Shown here in pieces: positions 24,036 through 28,308 of a stretch of DNA of 28,308 bases (position 1 is the first letter of the stretch; each line of letters begins with the position of its first letter). Source of the DNA: a virus; the IMG/VR virus record IMGVR_UViG_3300023179_000406, positions 1-28,308 of that record; one strand, given 5' to 3'. Both the position numbers and the translations under genes were made by a program. The notes beneath the pieces are model-generated. The model saw nothing but the letters and a program-made list of their open reading frames with translations, ran no database searches and was not told where the DNA came from.

Positions 24036-24269
24036 ATGAAAGAAAAATCTGCCAAAGGAGTCAAGGGATTTTTACTTTATAGTCCTTTTGATAAGTGTCA
24101 TTTTTTTAGAGTCTATAACAAGAAAAAATTTAAAGATTATAGGATAACAGCAGAAGATATTGAAATTAAATTGCTTTCAAAATTTAATGCTCTTGTAGAA
24201 TTTGATAATGGAGAAAGTGTTCTAGATTATACTAGCGAAGTAGTTAAAAGAAAAAACAATAATGAATAA
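24036..24269 (+). CDS. Conserved small phage protein
   Basis: 77 residues, MKEKSAKGVKGFLLYSPFDK. KGVKGFLLYSPFDKCHFFRV then YNKKKFKDYRITAEDIEI fits a phage family with a G.W/YSPF..K..FRVY opening; role unknown. It has an 80-nt leader without a clear ribosome site and overlaps the next gene by 8 bp. Confidence 0.65.
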   Translation: MKEKSAKGVKGFLLYSPFDKCHFFRVYNKKKFKDYRITAEDIEIKLLSKFNALVEFDNGESVLDYTSEVVKRKNNNE

Positions 24270-24870
24270 AATTACAGTCATAGGAGACTGTCACGGCAAA
24301 TATGACAGATACCATAAAATCATTCGTAAAACAGAGGAACATCCATATACTGTACAGTTGGGGGATTTTGGTTTCAAGTATGAAACATTAAAAAATGTAG
24401 ACTCAACGAAACACCTAATCTTACCTGGCAATCATGACAATTACGATATTTGCTATAATTATCCTCATTTTTTAGGAGACTATGGATACACCAGTCTTAA
24501 TAAGGTAGAATTTTTCTATTATAGAGGTGCTAATAGTATTGATCGTCAGTATAGAACTATCGGGATTGATTGGTGGCAGAATGAGCAAGTTAGCATAGAT
24601 CAGTTTATGAAGGCTAGAGAGTTGTATAGGGAAATTAAACCTGATCTTGTTATAACGCATGATGCTCCTGAGAGTATTGTACCATATTTGTTACCACACG
24701 GCAGTAGATTATATCAAAATATGACTGGGTGGGCATTGAATGAACTATTTAATATTCATCAGCCTAAAAGATGGAGATTCGGCCATTTTCACAAGAGTTG
24801 GAACATGACTATTAATGGTACAGATTTTAGATGCTTGAATGAGTTAGAAACAGAGGCTCTTGACATTTAA
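24262..24870 (+). CDS. Calcineurin-like metallophosphoesterase
   Basis: 202 residues. GDCHGKYDRY (about 8), LGDFGF (about 33), LPGNHDNYD (about 54), THDAPE (about 132) and GHFHKSW (about 174) give a complete metal-binding set. It is distinct from the enzyme at 20099, with a closer likeness to small phage phosphoesterases. The substrate is unknown. The promoter of the next small RNA lies in its last codons. Confidence 0.85.
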   Translation: MNKITVIGDCHGKYDRYHKIIRKTEEHPYTVQLGDFGFKYETLKNVDSTKHLILPGNHDNYDICYNYPHFLGDYGYTSLNKVEFFYYRGANSIDRQYRTIGIDWWQNEQVSIDQFMKARELYREIKPDLVITHDAPESIVPYLLPHGSRLYQNMTGWALNELFNIHQPKRWRFGHFHKSWNMTINGTDFRCLNELETEALDI

Positions 24871-24892
24871 GATTTATTTGGTACAATTTAAT

Positions 24893-24994
24893 TGTTGATG
24901 CCGTAAGGTTAGGATCGCGGGTATTCCTTTAATCAACAACCGTAGACTTTTAGCGTGGTTTTGTGTAAGACTGAAGAACCACGCTTCATATTTT
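24893..24994 (+). ncRNA. Small structured RNA with own promoter and terminator
   Basis: TTGACA 24860-24865, 16 bp and TACAAT 24882-24887 place the start near 24893. TTGTTGAT 24892-24899 pairs with ATCAACAA 24932-24939. Then AGCGTGGTT 24952-24960 pairs with AACCACGCT 24977-24985, followed by TTCATATTTT, a terminator-like end. About 100 nt, no ORF. The AGCGTGGTT arm is shared with the elements at 4268 and 8097. Confidence 0.6.
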
Positions 24995-25005
24995 AAGAGT
25001 GAGTA

Positions 25006-25212
25006 ATGGACTGTCCTAATTGTCAAACCCCTTGGAAATGTAACGGGCCTCATTTATTTCCTATGAGCGATAGTATTTATGAAAGCGTTCATGGATATTT
25101 TATACTGAACAATCATAAATGGAAATTTATTCCTTTGGAAAAAGAATTTACCGATGATGAATTACTAGACATAGCGGAAACTCTTATCAATCTAAACGAA
25201 AAACAAAAATGA
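25006..25212 (+). CDS. Small unknown protein with N-terminal Cys pair
   Basis: 68 residues, MDCPNCQTPWKCNGPHLFPM. CPNC...C...H could bind one zinc. The rest is acidic and helical (FTDDELLDIAETLINL). It overlaps the next gene by 4 bp. First gene of a series after the small RNA. Confidence 0.62.
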   Translation: MDCPNCQTPWKCNGPHLFPMSDSIYESVHGYFILNNHKWKFIPLEKEFTDDELLDIAETLINLNEKQK

Positions 25213-25427
25213 ATTACGAAGAATTTATTAAAACAGTAGATCAGACCAGTGCTAACTTTAGTTGGAGATATGGTCAAGCATTAATGAATGTACTTCATAG
25301 TGTTTGGCCCGAAAAGTATGAAGAAATTACTAATCTAGAACTAGATTGTTATTATAGAGAAGATTTAGTTCCGGCAACTTTAAAGTTTCTTAAAGCAGAT
25401 TGGAAACCAACTAATGATAAATTCTGA
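25209..25427 (+). CDS. Conserved small phage protein
   Basis: 72 residues, MNYEEFIKTVDQTSANFSWR. WRYGQALMNVLHSVWPEKYE and a D-C-Y-Y-R-E motif fit a small phage family (RYGQ.L.N.L....P.....I......DPF) of unknown role. Coupled to the previous gene by ATGA. Confidence 0.68.
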   Translation: MNYEEFIKTVDQTSANFSWRYGQALMNVLHSVWPEKYEEITNLELDCYYREDLVPATLKFLKADWKPTNDKF

Positions 25428-25500
25428 ATTTGTTTTGATATGTTGTATAATTTTAGCAACTATTGCTGTGATTATCAATGGAGGAAATTTAATAGATTAA
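25414..25500 (+). CDS. Tiny membrane protein (28 aa)
   Basis: MINSEFVLICCIILATIAVI then INGGNLID: one hydrophobic helix. It overlaps the previous gene by 14 bp in another frame. There is no strong ribosome site of its own. Confidence 0.45.
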   Translation: MINSEFVLICCIILATIAVIINGGNLID

Positions 25501-25501
25501 T

Positions 25502-25651
25502 ATGTTAGATAATACAAATAATAACAATAATAGCGAAAGTAGTCTGCCAGACAGTAAAATTCCTTGGTGGGATAATCACTATGAAGATACTTATAGCGAA
25601 GAAGTAGAAGATGGTTATCCGTATGATATGGGAACAAAAGTACAAGAATAA
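25502..25651 (+). CDS. Small Asn-rich acidic protein
   Basis: 49 residues, MLDNTNNNNNSESSLPDSKI, then PWWDNHYEDTYSEEVEDGYP. Low complexity and probably disordered. GGAGG lies 18 nt upstream, rather far. No family recognised. Confidence 0.5.
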   Translation: MLDNTNNNNNSESSLPDSKIPWWDNHYEDTYSEEVEDGYPYDMGTKVQE

Positions 25652-25683
25652 GTTTGTCTAACCTAAACAAGCAAGATTGAGTT

Positions 25684-26082
25684 ATGCCAAAAACTAAAAT
25701 AAAAAAATTTGATTGTGATACTAACGGAAGTATTATGGTAGTAGCAGCATTGCGATATGCTCTTGGGCGTTATACTTATGTTCCGGGAGCAGTTCAAGAC
25801 TGGATTAGTCTACACTGGGATAGTCTTGATAGTAATACTAAAGTTGTTGTTGTACGAGATGTTTTGGAATATTTGTATGATGAATATAGGAAAGATTCAG
25901 AAGCCAATTCTCCTTTTGGAGATTATGATACTAAAACTTGGGAAAATTTTGCTGTTAAAAGATATTCGCAGTTAGATTATGATGAACGTAAAAATCTCGA
26001 ACAGCATATACTAGCAGATAAGAATCGTGTTATTTGGTACACTCAAGAAATAATGCCTAAAATTTATGAAAATACAAAATAA
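25684..26082 (+). CDS. Conserved phage protein
   Basis: 132 residues, MPKTKIKKFDCDTNGSIMVV. AALRYALGRYTYVPGAVQDW and the following acidic helices fit a phage family recognised by ...RYALGR.TY....; role unknown. Also present is WENFAVKRYSQLDYDERKNL. It overlaps the next gene by 17 bp. Confidence 0.7.
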   Translation: MPKTKIKKFDCDTNGSIMVVAALRYALGRYTYVPGAVQDWISLHWDSLDSNTKVVVVRDVLEYLYDEYRKDSEANSPFGDYDTKTWENFAVKRYSQLDYDERKNLEQHILADKNRVIWYTQEIMPKIYENTK

Positions 26083-26269
26083 AACAGAGATTGATTTATC
26101 AGAAGATGATGTTAGAGATATTCTATACCAATATCTGTGTAAAGAATATGGTGATGGAGAATATGCTTTTAGATTTAAGGTAGTGAATAAACCCATACGA
26201 AGCGGTATGTATGATAGTATGGATAATCATGTCTTCGATAGCATACAGGTAACAATAACTAATGTCTGA
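26066..26269 (+). CDS. Small unknown protein
   Basis: 67 residues, MKIQNKTEIDLSEDDVRDIL. An acidic helix (LSEDDVRDILYQYLCKEYGD) followed by strands (AFRFKVVN, DSIQVTITNV). Overlaps both neighbours. No family recognised, though the start resembles small phage proteins that open with an acidic helix. Confidence 0.6.
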   Translation: MKIQNKTEIDLSEDDVRDILYQYLCKEYGDGEYAFRFKVVNKPIRSGMYDSMDNHVFDSIQVTITNV

Positions 26270-26648
26270 ACAAATTTTTAATAGTTATGACGAAGCCCAC
26301 AAGTATAGTTTGACTATACCTTGGAAACTTGCTCTTTGCAATAGTGGAGAAACTTGTTGGTGCAGAATTATTCTTCCCACTGAAAAGATACTTTATACGA
26401 ATCACTCAAAAGATGAAAAAGCACAAGAATTTGAGTGGATAATTCCAGATGGTAGTATAGATAAAGAAACGGCAGAATATGTAGTTAATCTTCATAACAA
26501 TAATATTGAACTCAAAAAGTATATAAAGACTCTTCAAAACACCGATGAAATGAATAGTAAAATACTTCAAGTTTCTAAATCTTTTGAGAAAAGGCTAGAG
26601 GCGTTACAAAAGTTGAGCGACCTAGATCAAGAATTAGGATTTCAATGA
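26262..26648 (+). CDS. Unknown protein with C-terminal coiled coil
   Basis: 128 residues, MSEQIFNSYDEAHKYSLTIP. The N-terminal half has aromatic strands (PWKLALCNSGETCWCRIILP); the C-terminal third is a heptad-like helix (SKILQVSKSFEKRLEALQKL). It overlaps neighbours by 8 and 4 bp. No family recognised. Confidence 0.62.
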   Translation: MSEQIFNSYDEAHKYSLTIPWKLALCNSGETCWCRIILPTEKILYTNHSKDEKAQEFEWIIPDGSIDKETAEYVVNLHNNNIELKKYIKTLQNTDEMNSKILQVSKSFEKRLEALQKLSDLDQELGFQ

Positions 26649-26830
26649 AAACCACAGATGAACTTAAAGAAAGACTAAAAAGAATAGTACAGGAAGAATT
26701 TATTGATTCTTGGTTGGATACTCCTAATCCAGCATTTGACAATAAAACACCACGACAAATGATTATAGAACAAAATACTCATCAAATAGAGGCTATGCTA
26801 TATAGACTAGAAAGTGGCATACCGGATTGA
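26645..26830 (+). CDS. Small helical protein
   Basis: 61 residues, MKTTDELKERLKRIVQEEFI. DTPNPAFDNKTPRQMIIEQN resembles the PNPALGGRSPLELI motif found in DUF2384 (Xre/MbcA/ParS C-terminal) antitoxin-like proteins, here without the rest of that domain. Ends with GIPD just as a new promoter begins. Confidence 0.6.
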   Translation: MKTTDELKERLKRIVQEEFIDSWLDTPNPAFDNKTPRQMIIEQNTHQIEAMLYRLESGIPD

Positions 26831-26854
26831 CAAACCCAAAATTTCTGTTAAACT
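26827..26854 (+). promoter_or_regulatory. Promoter for gene 26864, probably leaderless
   Basis: TTGACA 26827-26832 overlaps the previous stop; 16 bp; TAAACT 26849-26854. The predicted start (~26861) is about 3 nt before the ATG. Confidence 0.62.
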
Positions 26855-26863
26855 ACATCTACC

Positions 26864-27145
26864 ATGAGCGACGATAAATACAAACAAGAACCGATAGCAT
26901 GGGCAGTAATGCAGCCTGACTCTTATCGTGTATTCGTGTCATACGATCAAGCATTAGAGCATCGGGAGAACTGTGCTGGTGGTGATATTGTGCCACTTTA
27001 TAAACAACAAGTAGAAGTTTTGTTGAATGAGGAACAAAAACAAGCAATACAATATTTTATTAATGACTCAGATTCTTATGACAGAGTGGGAATTAAAGAA
27101 ACAAAAATAGCAGCAGACTCATTGAGATCTATTTTACAAAAATAA
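26864..27145 (+). CDS. Small unknown protein
   Basis: 93 residues, MSDDKYKQEPIAWAVMQPDS. The first half reads like the phage motif PIAW.V....S..VF.....A..H......VPLY, seen in hypothetical proteins that follow DUF551-type domains; the second half is helical. The mRNA seems to lack a leader. Role unknown. Confidence 0.65.
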   Translation: MSDDKYKQEPIAWAVMQPDSYRVFVSYDQALEHRENCAGGDIVPLYKQQVEVLLNEEQKQAIQYFINDSDSYDRVGIKETKIAADSLRSILQK

Positions 27146-27165
27146 ACAATAAATAGGAAAACAAA

Positions 27166-27420
27166 ATGACAATAAACCACGATAAAATTCAGTCCGCACT
27201 TAGAGCGATTGATGTAAACCAAGAAAATCTGAAGAAATATTTTTATGAAATGATCCTCGATTCTCTATATCTCATGCACAAAACTATGAAAGATAAGACA
27301 AAGTGGGGAATACCATACAATAAAGGCTATTCTCTTGATGATCTGACAAATCTGTATTTAGTTTTTAGTTCACAACAATCCAAAGATTCTAAAAATGAAA
27401 CCCTCAAGCAAACAACTTAA
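27166..27420 (+). CDS. Small unknown protein
   Basis: 84 residues, MTINHDKIQSALRAIDVNQE. Largely helical. AGGAAAAC precedes the ATG. It overlaps the next gene by 26 bp. No family recognised. Confidence 0.6.
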   Translation: MTINHDKIQSALRAIDVNQENLKKYFYEMILDSLYLMHKTMKDKTKWGIPYNKGYSLDDLTNLYLVFSSQQSKDSKNETLKQTT

Positions 27421-27607
27421 AGTTATAGAATTTCTTGAACAACAACTAAAGTTCTGGAAAAATACTAATGATATTAGTTCGCCCACCCATGTTGGTGATA
27501 TTAGTGAGTTTTCACAATTTCTTAAAGATGATTTTTCAATAGAAGAAGTATTATCTATTGAGATTCTAACAACGGAATTATATTTGAGTATTACGGAGAT
27601 AACATAA
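27395..27607 (+). CDS. Small acidic unknown protein
   Basis: 70 residues, MKPSSKQLKVIEFLEQQLKF. Helical and acidic with many Ser/Thr. It starts inside the previous gene and its stop shares a base with the next ATG. No family recognised. Confidence 0.58.
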   Translation: MKPSSKQLKVIEFLEQQLKFWKNTNDISSPTHVGDISEFSQFLKDDFSIEEVLSIEILTTELYLSITEIT

Positions 27608-28116
27608 TGTCTCTTATCATTGTTGATGTTGAAAGCGATGGGCCTATTCCCTGTGAATATAGTATAATTTGTTTCGGTGCGGTAATTTTTGACGAAAATC
27701 TAAATGAAACATTTTATGGACAAACAAAGCCTATTTCTAAAAACTATCAACCCGACACATTAAAAATAAGTGGATTTACTAGAGAACAACATGAAAATTT
27801 TGATAATCCATATGATGTAATGGTGAAGTTTAGTTATTGGATAAAAGAAAACAGTAGGGGTAAACCTATCTTTATAAGCGATAATCCATGTTATGATTGG
27901 CAGTGGATAAACTATTATTTTCATTATTTTATTGGGGAAAATCCTTTTGGATATTCTGGCAGAAGAATTGGCGACTTGTTTTGTGGAATGAAAGGTGATA
28001 TAAGAGCATCTTGGAAACATTTGAGAAAAACAGTTCACGATCATAATCCGGTGAATGATGCAACTGGCAATGCCGAAGCGTTGCTTGAGATGAAAAAAAT
28101 GGGCCTAAAAGTCTAA
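27607..28116 (+). CDS. DEDDh 3'-5' exonuclease
   Basis: 169 residues. Motif I is IIVDVESDGP (about 4-13). Motif II is less clear, around FISDNPCYDWQWIN (about 97-110). Motif III is HDHNPVNDATGNAEAL (about 143-158), with the His and Asp spaced as in DnaQ-like enzymes. The protein likely degrades or proofreads DNA or RNA from 3' ends. It lacks extra domains and is short for the family, as many phage versions are. ACGGAG precedes the ATG. Confidence 0.85.
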   Translation: MSLIIVDVESDGPIPCEYSIICFGAVIFDENLNETFYGQTKPISKNYQPDTLKISGFTREQHENFDNPYDVMVKFSYWIKENSRGKPIFISDNPCYDWQWINYYFHYFIGENPFGYSGRRIGDLFCGMKGDIRASWKHLRKTVHDHNPVNDATGNAEALLEMKKMGLKV

Positions 28117-28141
28117 AAGATTATATTTGGAGAATTAAGCC

Positions 28142-28308
28142 ATTTGGTCTTATAGGGTTGTCAAACAAGTTACCAAAATTCCTCTTGGAGATACTGATAT
28201 TAGTTATGGTATTCATGAGGTTTATTATGATGAGAATGGAGATATTGTTAATATATCTGAAAGTTTGGCTCATCCAATATCTGATGATTTAGAGGGATTG
28301 CAGTGGAA
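28142..28308 (+). CDS. N-terminal part of a YRVV-type conserved protein, probable ATT start
   Basis: 55 codons run off the window: (M)WSYRVVKQVTKIPLGDTDIS, then YGIHEVYYDENGDIVNISES. I recall a phage and planctomycete family with ...YRVV...YGIHEVYYDE.G. The first residue falls on ATT at 28142. An in-frame TAA lies only 6 nt before it (28136-28138), the first in-frame ATG/GTG/TTG comes some 40 codons later, and TTGGAG lies 9 nt upstream. An ATT start is therefore the simplest reading. Confidence 0.65.
   Translation, partial: MWSYRVVKQVTKIPLGDTDISYGIHEVYYDENGDIVNISESLAHPISDDLEGLQW

Noticed and set aside
1-28308. Integrase, transposase, terminase, capsid or polymerase genes
   Set aside because: Looked for and not found. 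The phage assignment rests on gene style, tRNAs, HNH genes and conserved small phage families, so a large phage-like plasmid cannot be excluded.

Overview
The window looks like an accessory stretch of a large tailed-phage genome, or less likely a phage-like plasmid. It holds densely packed, mostly small genes, almost all on the + strand and often overlapping by 1-20 bases. It also has eleven tRNA genes without encoded CCA, five HNH homing endonuclease genes, and families typical of big phages: DUF932, a phosphoribosyltransferase, Hsp20, calcineurin-like phosphoesterases, a DEDD exonuclease, an ASCH protein, an L7/L12-like domain and an Api92/DUF1281-like protein. Two exported proteins near 14.0-14.7 kb, one resembling CAP/SCP-like proteins that I associate with Planctomycetes, hint at a planctomycete host. 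That host call is inference. No structural, packaging or polymerase genes are visible.

Left part (1-12.3 kb): modules are separated by a repeated regulatory cassette. Each cassette has two imperfect inverted repeats (TAAGTnCTT-N7-AAnnACTTA type) whose starts are exactly 53 bp apart in all nine copies. They flank a GC-rich linker and sit upstream of a sigma70-like promoter whose spacer usually carries GCCGATA. The cassettes drive protein genes, structured non-coding RNAs (1333-1553, 2588-2723) and tRNAs. tRNA-Arg and -Asp lie at 4.4 kb; Thr, Pro, Asn, Ser, Trp, Ile, Glu and Lys lie at 7.4-8.5 kb. In six of the eleven tRNAs the normally invariant elbow residues have changed in compensating pairs (18 with 55, or 19 with 56). 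One of these is a long-variable-arm tRNA with an Asn anticodon. A tRNA-like element without a normal anticodon arm sits 3 nt before the phosphoribosyltransferase start codon.

Middle part (11.4-17.4 kb): very small genes, many single-span membrane proteins, three paralogous small proteins, tRNA-Gly, and at least six copies of a ~50-nt RNA-like repeat ending in AGTCAGC just before genes (a seventh is at 2.7 kb). Right part (17.5-28.3 kb): long runs of overlapping small conserved phage genes transcribed rightward from simple promoters, with two phosphoesterases, Hsp20 behind a structured leader, a small RNA at 24.9 kb, and an exonuclease.

The four HNH genes on the - strand each end tail-to-tail, overlapping the 3' end of a + strand gene. 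The fifth, on the + strand, ends with a copy of the last residues of the gene before it. Three genes appear to start at ATC or ATT codons placed correctly behind Shine-Dalgarno sites.
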